19,141 nucleotides of DNA from Paraglomus occultum. Taxonomy: Eukaryota; Glomeromycota; Glomeromycetes; Paraglomerales; Paraglomeraceae. How positions within the stretch are numbered: the stretch's first letter is position 1; each line of letters begins with the position of its first letter. The stretch lies in the NCBI GenBank assembly GCA_910592205.1, contig CAJVPJ010000679.1, positions 1 to 19,141 on the forward strand. Reading direction: 5' to 3'. Made by a program: the position numbers and the translations under genes. The notes below the pieces were generated by a model. That model was not told where the DNA came from and ran no database searches. It worked only from the letters and a program-made list of their open reading frames with translations. Shown piece by piece: positions 9,257-18,921 of this stretch.

Positions 9257-9745
9257 TCAATCAAGGCCATTTTTTAGTCTCTTTACTTCAATTTGAGCAA
9301 TGTGTTGGGTTTGTTGCTTTCTTAAAAATTCAACCTCATTTCAATATCAAGTCTTTGAATTTTGTCTAATAATAATAATTCTCGTTTTTGCCCATTATGT
9401 CAATCCTTTGAAAACTTCTAAGGCTTCCAAGTGAGAACTAATTTCTTCCTTAGCATTAGTTAATTGCTGTTTCAAGTCTTTATTTTGCTGTTCCAATTTA
9501 CCCACATAACTCTGTGCCATTACTTCTGTTATTGTTGGAGGAGTTTTATTTGTTTCATCCTTTCTTAATATTAAACAGAAGAAACAGTCTACTCCATTTC
9601 TCATAACTCGACCACAATCATTACAATGAGTTAGAGCATCAGCATTAATAATATTAATATTGCAGACCCAGCTCCTGCCAGCTGCCCAAAAAATGTATGG
9701 CAGGAACTGGCATTTGCAACAATCACATGTTGCTAAGGAATTCAT
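9257..9745 (-). pseudogene. Zinc-ribbon plus coiled-coil protein, frameshifted
   Basis: The first 116 codons (9745-9395) are open. They contain a Cys cluster (C7, C9, C10, C12, C28), then a CxxC pair C41-C44 and a second pair C54-C57, which together look like a zinc ribbon. Residues 70-113 are Gln-, Lys- and Glu-rich with heptad-like spacing, typical of a coiled coil (KLEQQNKDLKQQLTNAKEEI). The frame stops after residue 116, but in another frame coiled-coil coding continues immediately (QKRELLLLDKIQRLDIEMRL), and after a second shift it ends with FLRKQQTQHIAQIEVKRLKN and a stop at 9257-9259. So the ancestor had about 160 residues and is now broken twice. I do not recognise the family; DNA- or protein-binding is only a guess. 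In-frame codons extend upstream of the Met to about 9778, into the Tc1 fragment on the other strand. Confidence 0.5.
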
Positions 9746-9751
9746 TGCTGA

Positions 9752-9994
9752 AAATGGATTCGGGTCATAGACTGGCCATCAAATAGTCCAGACTTGAATC
9801 CCATTGAAAACATGTGGCAGAAAGTAAAAAACAATGATGAAAAACGTATGCCCAAAAATATTGAAGAATTGAAAAAGTTTATGATTGAGGAGTGGGATGC
9901 GATCTCTGATGAGACAGTGAATAATTTAGTGTTATCAATGGAAAATAGGTGTAGACTTGTTTTGCAGAAAAATGGTGATAGAATTTTGTACTGA
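9752..9994 (+). pseudogene. Tc1-like transposase, C-terminal fragment
   Basis: Open reading from 9752 to the stop at 9992-9994 gives the last 80 residues of a Tc1-like transposase. It opens with VIDWPSNSPDLNPIENMW, the region carrying the final acidic catalytic residue of the DDE/DDD triad, followed by the usual basic linker (QKVKNN) and a helical tail ending near the family's normal C-terminus. An in-frame stop lies immediately upstream (9749-9751) and the rest of the protein is absent. The fragment is far better preserved than the Tc1 relic at 4500-5230, so it is a separate and younger insertion. Its left break sits at the 5' end of the minus-strand zinc-ribbon pseudogene. Confidence 0.85.
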
Positions 9995-10110
9995 AAGTTT
10001 TATGAGTAATAAAGTATGTGATAAGCTTTCTGGGAAATTTGGAATTGTTTAATTATCTTATGTGGTTGTTGTGCTATTACTATACCATTTTTTCAGAAGG
10101 CAATTATTTT

Positions 10111-10302
10111 CATTACACACTGTATGCCTTCTACAAACACTTCAAACTCCTTTTGGCCCCCATTCTGGCAAAGGTCTACAACCTTATTATTATAGCAGAG
10201 GGCCATACACCTCTGCCTACTTGGAATGCAACACACACTATCTATATCCTCATACCAAGACCAAACTGTCATTACCAACCTCTGACCTATCACCCTCTCT
10301 AA
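10111..10302 (+). pseudogene. Possible LINE reverse transcriptase scrap
   Basis: In one frame the stretch reads FYKHFKLLLAPILAKVYN, then a Gly/Pro turn, then WNATHTIYILIPRPN and YHPL. This follows the pattern at the N-terminal edge of non-LTR (LINE) reverse transcriptase domains: a helix 'L-P-L-x-x-hydrophobic-N', 'P-x-x-W-x-x-x-x-I-x-h-I-P-K' and 'D-x-x-x-Y-R-P-I-S-L'. The catalytic YxDD motif is not present, and the frame closes after YHPL. The alignment is loose and from memory of the family pattern, so treat it as a candidate only. Confidence 0.38.
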
Positions 10303-11135
10303 TATTATGGAAAGCATGCTTTATGACACAAAGACAAATACTTTATACGATGAAATCAGCTCTGTTTTTCCTTTTTTTTTTCCAGCAATTGAATTACTCT
10401 GCAAATTTATGCGATACAAAATCAGACGCGTGATGGAAAACGAGTCTGGCTGAATTCTACATAGTCTTAGGTTATAATCTAGTATTCAACCCAACAATCC
10501 CCATCAGTTAAAACCGTTAATTATCTGTATCAAAAATGATAATGATATTTGAGATAACATTGTTTCTTGTCGCTTGAATTACCGTTTGAAGCCAAAATAC
10601 TCTTTAGTAAGAAGTTGAGTTATGATGATTAAGTCGATACACAGTTGAGATTGAGAAATGGTATATACAATGTAACAGGTATTTTTTGTTTGCTAACAGC
10701 ATAAGACTTTGCAATTAAAGCATGCTTGACTTGGTCTTTTTGTTATAATACGTTATTCTCTCTTTTTCCAATTAACAAAAGTTGCGACCATTGCTAAAGA
10801 ATGCACCGTTAGATAGCTATCCCCAAAACTATGAACTGGACTGGTTATTTAGTTAAGAATTTTTGAAGTATCATAAGAGATAGCGTTTAGGGAGACGAAA
10901 AGCCCAAAAATTGTGGAAAGTTAAGGCAAGGAATAACAGAATATTCACCAGCAACTCTTAATTGAAAATGTCTTCTAATTTCACGCTCAATAGTATCAGG
11001 CTTCTCCAGTTTGATCAAATTATTAGAGTTCCGTTGCAACTTGTTATGCATCAGTTAATATTAAAGAAATAGTTGTGTGGCAAACGAAACAGCTTTCGTT
11101 AGAGTAGACAAATTCTAGATTTATAAATACAGACT
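10303..11135. other. Intergenic, nothing recognised
   Basis: AT-rich sequence with no gene or repeat that I can support. A T11 tract at about 10371-10381 follows the possible LINE scrap. Confidence 0.45.
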
Positions 11136-11172
11136 TACAGTGCGCGTCACTAGAATTTTGCGCCCATTTATC
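11136..11172 (+). mobile_element. Possible DNA transposon terminus
   Basis: A TA dinucleotide is followed by CAGTGCGCGTCACTAGAATT and then TTGCGCCC. CAGTG-type ends next to TA are typical of Tc1/mariner/pogo elements. I found no matching inverted copy in the window, so this may be a solo end or a chance match. Confidence 0.25.
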
Positions 11173-11739
11173 GAAAGACCAGAAAATTTTGTCTACCCCC
11201 TGTATTTCAATTTAATTGCCATATTTTTGTTGGGATGAAAAGGTAAAACGTGGCATCGATCTTCGTTATCTACATAGTATGGTCTCGGAACGTTCTCCGC
11301 AATTATTGGTTTCCGAGTGATTTTAAAGTTTTTCTATATTTGATTGTCTTATAAGGAATCGCGTGGCATACGATTTGAAACGAGGGAGATCAATCACATT
11401 GAAATATTGCGTGGGAAAATAGTACCAATCTTGAAAAATTTCACCTTATCTCGCTGCTCAGTAAGAGGAAAAGGTCCACGACCTGACGTCGTCGTAAATT
11501 GGCTAGCGCTGTTGCAAGACACGAAATAAAGAAAAGGGATCATTTAAGACATGCATGAAAACCATGACACTACATATTCTGGATAAGTGTATATCCAATA
11601 AACAGCGAGTTATCATGAGATACTGCCATCGGAAGCTAGAAGGTCTGTATTAGAAGCTTTTCGGGTTCGCTCAAGTAAGGAAAACTGTTTATCCAGGGTT
11701 GTGAAGAGTATGATAAGCAAACCAAGTTTTGACGGAATC
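11173..11739. other. Intergenic, nothing recognised
   Basis: No supported gene. The plus-strand frame at 11344-11529 has somewhat higher GC than its surroundings but carries no recognised motif. If the CAGTG end at 11138 is real, this would be the interior of that element. Confidence 0.4.
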
Positions 11740-11905
11740 AATGTATAATAGAATAACAAAAATAAAATAATAGTAATAACAACGCAACGTTACATTGTAA
11801 TCTTGGAGGGAATTCGGACAGAATTCGAACCGGAAAAGTGTTTACTCGTCGGAATAGGACATATGCGGCTGACATATCAATCGAACCACCTGAGCATTAG
11901 CAATC
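11740..11905 (-). mobile_element. Possible tRNA-derived SINE
   Basis: On the minus strand, a box A-like ATGCTCAGGTGG (11897-11886) is followed 66 nt later by a perfect box B core GGTTCGAATTC (11831-11821). These are the internal RNA polymerase III promoter boxes of tRNA genes. The spacing exceeds that of a functional tRNA, and no D-stem, anticodon stem or acceptor stem closes properly, so it is not a tRNA gene. Downstream comes a short body and then a TTATTACTATTATTTTATTT tail, as in SINE tails. No target duplication was identified. Confidence 0.4.
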
Positions 11906-13680
11906 AGAACATAATGAAGTAATTATCACAAAATTAATTAGTCATGTCGCACTTCATTGGCATGAATGACCAAAACAATGAAATTATAGTATATCCCAGA
12001 TGCACAACGAAAAGGTATGTTAAGAATCCTTCCGTTGGATTCATAACTTTCCTTCTGATCCGTGCACTATACCTCTTTGTTATTTTGGCCAATAGCCACC
12101 CAGTTGTGTTCGTTAATACATCTTTTGTTTCTTTAATATGCAAAACAAAGTTTTATGCTGTGCAATGCATTACATAACAAAGTCATAAAAGCCACCCATT
12201 ATGCTTTCATCGTCATAGCGATTCTTCCCATGGTTCAGAGAGTGTTGTATATAATGACAATGAGTTGGTTGTGTCAAGCATTAAAATAAATATTCTGTTA
12301 TCCGTTGCTTTGCACCTTTCTCTCTCCTTACTGAGAGGTCCGTGCTACCACTGAAATATCTTTTTTGTTGATGAAAAAATAGATATTATTTACTTGCATC
12401 ATCAGGAGAATTGGGGGGGGGTTTTCCAGTATGGAATTTTGTAAGACCATAAACAAATGACTCATCACTTCCGTACATAGCGGTTCCGTCGTACTTGCCA
12501 CAATTGGAATATTCGAGTTTCTCTTTTAGATTTAGTATGAGATAAGGAATGATTGTCGAAGTTGTCGTTATGAAAGCGGGACCCGATGACGGGAATGTGG
12601 AAGTGAGATTCCGTTGACCGATTATAAAAATGCTGCTTATATTTGGATGCATAACCCGATATGATTAACAGAATGTGAAGAGATGATGGCCAAATGCATC
12701 TTTTTAAAACTCTTGGTTTTTTGACTTGTTCTTGTGACTCTTGTTTCCGAACCGAAATTGTAATGTTTAATAAAGGCCCGCGAATCACCCATTTTGTAAA
12801 TAAGCAAATGACATTGGTTAATAAAGAAGCGGACGTTGTGTCTATGTGGATGGTATTATTTATACAAACACATAATCACTTGGGAATGCAACATTTCAGT
12901 AGGATTGTCAACAAGCAATATAATATTTTCATGGACATGTATTGTCGGTGTATAAATATATAAATAAACAATATTCGAGATGAGTAAACATTGTTGGCTT
13001 ATGCTGTACTATTATTGATATTATGTGCATCTGGTCTTTATTCATATAATACTCTGTTATTTATGATTATTATTAATCTTATTAGTATTATTATTACTAA
13101 AGTAGTTAATTTGTATCACTGCAGACGCAAAGCTGATTTTGAGTTAATATATCGCCTCTGATATTACAAACGTCAATATACCATGCCAGCTACAATTTTT
13201 CCATTACTACCGTTCTTATCAAGCTGCATATATATGCACGCCTCACTATCATTTATATTTACTAAATTTTCAGCATACAAAAAGGCTTCGACAGGTTTAC
13301 AATCTTGTTCAACCGTTCCCCCCCTTCCCCCTTAGTTAGATAAGATACCGTATAAATAACTATTCAACTATTACAACGCATATATTGTGATAGGTGGAAC
13401 AATACAATAATGAGTTGAGTTTACCAAAAATATTTTGCATACACCTATTGGAAAAATACAAATAACGTATAAGCCCCCTAATGAGTAAAATCTCATGAAC
13501 CCAATTCTTAATAAACCACCCAGCCCCCTTCGTTGCAAAATTTTTTTGTCTCTGGTTTATTGCTAGAACCCAAGTGCTAGACGCCATAATATTATAGACA
13601 GAACCTCTTTCACTCTTAAACCTTCTTGCAAAGCAATTCACTTAGGATCTCCAAGGAGCCGCGCACCTTAGTTATCCTTC
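11906..13680. other. Long gene-poor stretch upstream of STE12
   Basis: No gene can be supported. Open frames on both strands at 11934-12177 overlap each other and neither has a motif. A minus-strand frame at 12652-12386 ends in NCGKYDGTAMYGSDESFVYG and might be an exon, with a possible GT-AG intron (GTAAAT...TTTCAG, 46 nt) after it, but the family is unknown. A plus-strand ATG at about 12682 opens a signal-peptide-like frame closed by a stop after 13 codons. Simple TATTATTA repeats lie near 13064-13096 and a C-rich tract near 13315-13333. Confidence 0.4.
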
Positions 13681-13688
13681 ATATAAAC

Positions 13689-13718
13689 CCAATATAGTTG
13701 TTTGATACAATATATTGG
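13689..13718. promoter_or_regulatory. Palindromic CCAAT pair upstream of STE12
   Basis: CCAATATA (13689-13696) and TATATTGG (13711-13718) form an exact inverted repeat with a 14-nt spacer, putting two CCAAT boxes in opposite orientation 130 and 105 nt before the STE12 start codon. Either CCAAT-binding complex sites or a palindromic regulator site are possible. Function is inferred from position only. Confidence 0.35.
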
Positions 13719-13818
13719 CTTCATAAAAAATATACAATTATTATAAAGCAAAAAAAAAAGTGCCCTTCGCTATTATAACCTCTCATTCACCAATTCCAAA
13801 AGTCAAAAGTAAATAAAA

Positions 13819-15405
13819 ATGAATGCCGTTGACGGTAGTGCACCTATTAATAAGACGCCCATGGAACAGGTAGACGAACTCAAATACTGGCTGGCTACAG
13901 CTCCTGGAAACTGGGATTCAGACACAAACATTCGTCGCTATCTTCTTCCCACTGGCGAACACATTTCTTGCGTATTATGGAATAGCCTATTTCACATAAC
14001 CGGGACTGATATCGTTCGCAGCCTAGTCTTCCGCTTTCAAGCCTTCGGTCGACCTGTCAAGAATATCAAGAAATTCGAAGAAGGTGTTTTCAGTGACCTT
14101 CGCAATTTAAAGCCTGGCTTGGATGCTTCTCTGGAAGAACCAAAATCTGAGTTTCTCGAGATGCTATATAAGAATAACTGCATACGCACCCAGAAGAAAC
14201 AGAAAGTTTTCTATTGGTTTTCCGTGCCTCACGACCGTCTGTTCCTGGACGCATTAGAACGGGATTTGAAAAGGGAGAAGATAGGCATCGAGCCAACGAC
14301 CGTTGCTGTTGCAGAACCTGCAATCTCCTTCTCTTTTGATTCGACACAGTCACTTTACGACCAGTTTACAAAGGGTATGTCGCGCGAGTCATCCGCCCCA
14401 TCATCCCCGCAATTACCAAGTTTGGTATATGAACCCGCCATTCAAGCACTAGCTCCAGCTATGATGGGACCTCAAATAAAGTCTGATGAACAGGTTAATG
14501 TCTTATACTCTCTTGGTGAGGATTCAGTTGGAAATGTAGCATCTACACAGTCTCCCCTCAGCACATTCGCTTTATTCCAATCAATACCTCAGTGCGATCA
14601 CGCTCTCGGTAAAGGACATTTGTTTTCGTCACCTGATCTCGGTTACTGCTCCATGGACGAGCTTCAGAAGACCTCTTTCGAGATTGCTCCCACTTCAGAT
14701 TACATTGTAACAGCCACTACATGGAATCCTTCTGGCATTGATGAACAATATGTCGAAGGATGTCGTTCGACTCAGGATCAAGCTGACTCTCAGCTTTCAA
14801 ATGTGTCACAAGCAATTGTTCCTTCATCAAACTACAACAATAACTCTACTGCATCCGCTGCTGCTAATCTTTTCGGTATGTTTTCAATCTTTGAGGGTTC
14901 ACCAACGTACAAACAACGCAGACGCCGCGCAAGTTCCTGCGCTGGCGTAAATGTAAGTCAAAATTCTCCTCCAATGAGATCCAACACCGCACCTTATCCA
15001 GTTAAAACATACACCTGTCCACTTCCGACTTGCGGCCGGTTGTTCAAGCGGCTAGAGCATCTCAAGCGTCACGTTCGCACTCACACTATGGAACGACCAT
15101 ACTCTTGCTCGATATGCGGAAAGAGGTTTTCAAGATCCGATAATCTTGCTCAGCATAAAAAGACACATGAAAGAGGAATGACTAATTCTTCCCCACCTTC
15201 TGACGATGGCACTAGTGGGTCTGATCTCGGTTTTGACGATAATGTCGTCTCTGAATGCTTTAATTTCGAAACTCCTGACATGGCAGTTACTACCTGCGTA
15301 CCTGATGGATACACTGTTCTCGCCCCAGAACCAACCAATTACTCTGTATTCAATTTCCCTAACAATTACATGGAAACGTCAGCGGGCAATGGGATTATTG
15401 TCTAA
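13819..15405 (+). CDS. STE12: Ste12-like transcription factor with two C2H2 fingers
   Basis: This 528-residue nuclear transcription factor acts at the end of fungal MAP-kinase cascades for mating, filamentation and host penetration. Residues about 15-155 form the STE homeodomain-like DNA-binding region, from [18 protein letters not shown] to [20 protein letters not shown]. The middle (160-360) is Ser-, Thr- and Pro-rich with several Ser-Pro sites that suit MAP kinase. A basic cluster KQRRRRASS (365-373) could be a nuclear signal and contains a PKA-type RRAS site (S372). Two C2H2 fingers follow: C400/C405/H418/H422 and C430/C433/H446/H450, joined by a TMERPY linker. A 78-residue acidic tail ends the protein. 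The Ste12-plus-C2H2 layout excludes budding yeasts, whose Ste12 lacks fingers. The frame is uninterrupted, so the gene appears intronless. Met15 directly before the domain is an alternative start, but Met1 has the better A-rich context. All key residues are intact. Confidence 0.96.
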   Translation: MNAVDGSAPINKTPMEQVDELKYWLATAPGNWDSDTNIRRYLLPTGEHISCVLWNSLFHITGTDIVRSLVFRFQAFGRPVKNIKKFEEGVFSDLRNLKPGLDASLEEPKSEFLEMLYKNNCIRTQKKQKVFYWFSVPHDRLFLDALERDLKREKIGIEPTTVAVAEPAISFSFDSTQSLYDQFTKGMSRESSAPSSPQLPSLVYEPAIQALAPAMMGPQIKSDEQVNVLYSLGEDSVGNVASTQSPLSTFALFQSIPQCDHALGKGHLFSSPDLGYCSMDELQKTSFEIAPTSDYIVTATTWNPSGIDEQYVEGCRSTQDQADSQLSNVSQAIVPSSNYNNNSTASAAANLFGMFSIFEGSPTYKQRRRRASSCAGVNVSQNSPPMRSNTAPYPVKTYTCPLPTCGRLFKRLEHLKRHVRTHTMERPYSCSICGKRFSRSDNLAQHKKTHERGMTNSSPPSDDGTSGSDLGFDDNVVSECFNFETPDMAVTTCVPDGYTVLAPEPTNYSVFNFPNNYMETSAGNGIIV

Positions 15406-15793
15406 GGTTTGACGGGTTGTAGGAGCTCTTTGGAGTATCCAAGCGAGGGATTATAGGCTTGCGTGAGTCTCTTGTTATAAATAGTTTTCGGGTGGAAAAA
15501 GGACTGGACTTTTTTGTTTATATATTTTTTTTCTTTGGCGTTTTTTATATAGTTAGCAATTACCAATGGGAGCAAAAAAATTTTTTTCTTGGGTTTAAAT
15601 TAGCTTCTGTAGTTCTTTCTTGGGTTAATATTCACAGTATTCGCTTGATGACTGGTTCATCAAACTCTTTTGCCCTCTTTTGGTCGAATATTGTAAAAAT
15701 TTTGCAACGGGGTCAGAAGGACGTCTTGTTCTTGACGTTTGAGTTTTTAAACTCTTCTTCTGTTTATTGGTTCATCACCAAATTACCTAAAAA
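15406..15793 (+). other. STE12 3' region, T-rich
   Basis: T-rich sequence with long T runs, typical of a fungal 3' untranslated region. The open frame at 15459-15824 is Phe-rich only because of the T runs and has no motif, so I do not call it a gene. The nearest AATAAA follows at 15894-15899, which would make an untranslated region of about 500 nt. Confidence 0.45.
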
Positions 15794-15882
15794 GAAGGGA
15801 AACGACCGGTTCGTTTTGCCTTGAATACATATTTGTAATTATTCCCTTCCCCTTCAAACGAAACGAACCGTTTTCGCCCTTC
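15794..15882. repeat. Inverted repeat behind STE12
   Basis: The left arm (15794-15814, GAAGGGAAACGACCGGTTCGTTT ending near 15816) pairs with the right arm (15861-15882, AAACGAACCG then TTTTCGCCCTTC). The inner 9-10 bp (CGGTTCGTTT/AAACGAACCG) are exact and the outer GAAGGG/CCCTTC block is exact, separated by a few unpaired bases. The loop is about 44 nt and C/T-rich. AATAAA at 15894 lies just beyond. It could shape the STE12 3' end or be a small foldback element. Confidence 0.55.
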
Positions 15883-17837
15883 GTACAAAAGTAAATAAAT
15901 TGGTAACCCCAATAATTCTTTCTTTAATTTCTTCATCCGCCTGTAATGGCACTTGTATTATATGATGAATTGCAGGGCAATTCCTTTCCCCATCATCCCT
16001 AATCCGTTTACATAAATTTTGCTGAGGATATTTGGGGTGTTGGGGTTTAGGCGTGCCTCCTTATGGTTTTTACTCTACGGTAAAGTCTCAGGCAATTTTG
16101 CATTTATTTCTTTGCAATAATTCGCATGCGCGAACTTTTATATAGCTCTAATACAGTTAATCTATTTCCTTATTCACTCGGGGCTTGGCAGATATTTTTA
16201 TTCACACTTTCAAAAGTTGTCGTATCTGATGTAATCAGATCGAAGACTTTTTTTTTATCATTATTCAAGCCTCCTGTGATGAAGGGAATGAAACAAGACT
16301 TTTCTTTATTTGTTTCCAAGACAGTATATTTCTTGGAATTATGCAAGCGGTTTCGCTTTTACAATAAAGATATCCTTTATATAAACATACCTTTCGCCTA
16401 CCCCTTTCGAGCTTTCCCTCTTTGATTCTCTGGGACAATACTTTAGGGACTAAAGGAAGGAATGGAAAGCAGGGCAGAAGGAATAACCTTTTTTTTTAAA
16501 AAAAAAAAATTTATGCCCACTCCCTTTCAGTTATATTTTATAGGCCTAGTAATATTTGTTTCGACTTTACAGAGAGGTTGTTTTATACAATCGCACTAAC
16601 CTTTTTTTTAAGCACTATGATATTTTCTTTTACGTAGATATTAAAAAGTAAATGTTCGGTGACACTTATAATAAGGATTTTCTTGAGGGTTTGTGTCCGT
16701 GCCTATTTTTGCAAAGAATAAATGCGTGCGGTGATGACTTGGGATTAACTAGTGGGGGAACCAAAAAATTTAAAGACCCCCTCCACCCCAACACCGCGAA
16801 TATTGTTAGAAAGCAAACCATCTGATACTCGTATGTTCACATTTTGGGAAGCTAGATTTGGGGTTTCTATTACAATCGCAGTGGCATGTCCGAATATTGT
16901 GCACAGATGATAAAACTATACTACATTTTGTCAAAACTCACGTGTTTATAACCATAATAATATCAGAAACGGTTATCATACAATGATCTTTATTAATTTG
17001 ACAGTTGTTTCAATAGCATTCTTATCATTAACATTGTCCAATTTTGACATATTTGAAGGCCCATGTAAAGTTTGACGGTTGACGCTTCCTGATCCTCAGT
17101 TGAATCTATCAATGGGTAGGTATTCGCTGTCAAGAACTGCATTCACAGCATGAGGATGGTTTTTAATGCAGCTGTACGTGCGATGAATTGGGTTTGTCTT
17201 TTTTATGCGTAATAGTAAAGTCATTTTAATATATTTGAACACTTGAATAATCAATTTAAAATGCATCCAGATCATAAAGAATACATCCTTTCTCACTTAA
17301 ACTACCTGTGGATTGGTACTTAATGTCTTACAGTTGATGCAAAATATGTTGGTCATAATTTTGCTCATGACAAGTAACGATGAAGTTGTAGTTATGGGGC
17401 CTGGTCAAGTATGGAGAGCTTTGGTGAGCTCAGGAATGAATCTCAATAGATGAAAAAACAAAAGACGTTCTTAGGGGGAACATTTGTTACGGCACTTCAA
17501 TATTATACAGAGTTAGAGATACAAGCTTAGTAAGTTATAATGTCGTATCGACTGTTTCCATAGGAGGTTAACGTTTCTGTCTCTTTTAGAAATTGGCAGC
17601 TGTATAATATCCGGCACATACAGCAAAGTAAAGTCAGACATCGCAATGCATCCAGCGAGAAATTGAACTTTTTTTTTCATTATTACAAAGTACATTCAGT
17701 TTCAAACATCCTGCTTCGGCCCATTTGTCTTCCTTTAAACTCACTGGCGAAAAAACTAGCAGCGAATACTTAGCGCAATCCAAGTAAATGTATGCCTTAG
17801 TTTGTAGATATCGTAATCGCATGACAAAGTAAAATAG
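15883..17837. other. Intergenic, nothing recognised
   Basis: No supported gene. The plus-strand frame at 16126-16425 and the minus-strand frames at 17096-17296, 17513-17695 and 17634-17846 have no motif and ordinary AT-rich composition. A T9A12 palindromic run lies at 16489-16509. Possible poly(A) signals AATAAA occur at 15894 and near 16362. Confidence 0.4.
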
Positions 17838-18086
17838 TCCCGACAATCTATCGATTTGAAAGCGTTCAGGTTAGATGCAATTGGCGTTGATGAAGAACGG
17901 GGTGAGAGTCGGGTAACTTGGGCGTTGTGGAAGTCTGCTGCTTTGGAAGTAATTCAAAGGTCGATCCTGTTGAGAGATCTTTACTATCATGCTTCTTTGG
18001 ATGTTCGTCTTGTGAAGGGCGATCATCATTCGACCGTTTATATATATAGGTTGGATGATGCTTATATCTTACAAAAGAGCAAGTAA
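17838..18086 (+). CDS. Unrecognised open frame, possible 3' exon
   Basis: The frame is open from just after a TAG at 17835-17837 to a TAA at 18084-18086, about 82 codons. Its amino-acid make-up (DAIGVDEERGESRVTWALWK, then acidic and basic residues evenly mixed, then VRLVKGDHHSTVYIYRLDD) looks like real protein and unlike the neighbouring shadow frames, and its GC content is higher than the flanks. There is no ATG at the start. AATAG|TCCC at 17837 and GTTCAG|GTTA near 17871 could serve as splice acceptors, which would make this the last exon of a gene or a decayed transposon piece. I do not recognise the family, and no upstream exon was found. Confidence 0.3.
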   Translation, partial: SRQSIDLKAFRLDAIGVDEERGESRVTWALWKSAALEVIQRSILLRDLYYHASLDVRLVKGDHHSTVYIYRLDDAYILQKSK

Positions 18087-18921
18087 CATGAAATTAGAAT
18101 ATCAGATCAGTCAGTTGGGAAGAATAAGAAGAGGCAGTTTATCTATCCGGTTATCCACCCATTTGTTTATTGAGTGTTTAACTTTTATTTTGTATGGCCT
18201 TGTTTAACATATGTTTTCTCATTCTTATTCTAGTATGTGGACAAGTTGTCAAGCTATTACTATCCATTCACTGGGATCAGAATAAAACGTTTTTATCTAT
18301 AAGTACACATCATGCTTGATTACATTGACTGACTGTGCACTAATATACACTAGTATTTGATATCTAATACTAGGAGGCACCACAACATATTAATATTAAT
18401 ATTCTTCAAAAATGGGCCAGCCTTCCTGTTATGGCTGAAAACGTTCTAATCCCCAAAGGGTGAGGAAAAATCAAGCTTGAAGAAGCAGTAGATGATATCT
18501 GAAACAAATTCTTTAAACTCAACCCTTACTTTCAGAGATTTAGAATTCATGATATGCTATGCAGGGCTGGAACAAAGGTGCAATAGATGGGACAGTCAAT
18601 TGTCACTGCCTCACTTGGTCTGGCTCCAGAGATACTCTATCCTATCATCAGCCCTGTAAGCACTAAGAAAGAAATAATAATAAGGTTAGAAACATTAAGC
18701 AAATATCTGTTTCTTTATTATTGTTAACTATCAATAATTTCCATAACTCTTCATATACTGTTTGAGAAGAACAGCAATAAATTGATAATTCTGGTTCACT
18801 GTGCCCAAGTATTACAAATCTGACACAATTAATGACTAGCAAAACATTATTTATATTATTGTGTTGTTCAGATGGAAACATTGACTGGCATAGATGTATT
18901 TTGAAGAGATTCTTAAAATAA
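18087..18921. other. Intergenic, nothing recognised
   Basis: No supported gene. A (ATT)AATATTAATATT tract lies at about 18390-18402, and GCAGGGCTGG (18561-18570) has an inverted partner CAGCCCTG near 18649-18656. The minus-strand frame at 18663-18953 crosses the transposon end at 18924 and has no motif. Confidence 0.4.

Noticed and set aside
11815-11900. A tRNA gene on the minus strand
   Set aside because: Box A and box B are present, but spacing is too long and no acceptor, D or anticodon stem closes, so a SINE-like repeat fits better.
11934-12177. Two overlapping frames on opposite strands
   Set aside because: Both are open for similar lengths, neither has a motif, and each could be the shadow of the other or chance.
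12386-12652. Minus-strand frame with a possible 46-nt intron after it
   Set aside because: Protein-like in places, but no family was recognised, the joined product ends within 7-10 codons of the intron, and the start is unsupported.
12682-12760. Signal-peptide-like frame starting MMAKCIFLKLL
   Set aside because: A stop follows after 13 codons, and the continuation needs read-through or a frameshift with no other support.
14090-14353. Minus-strand and other-frame open frames inside STE12
   Set aside because: They are shadows of the STE12 coding frame, which has the conserved domains.
15459-15824. Plus-strand 121-codon open frame behind STE12
   Set aside because: Its Phe-rich content comes from T runs in a 3' untranslated region, and there is no recognised domain.
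16489-16509. T9A12 palindromic run as a terminator
   Set aside because: Simple homopolymer runs of this size are expected in such AT-rich sequence, and no gene ends nearby.
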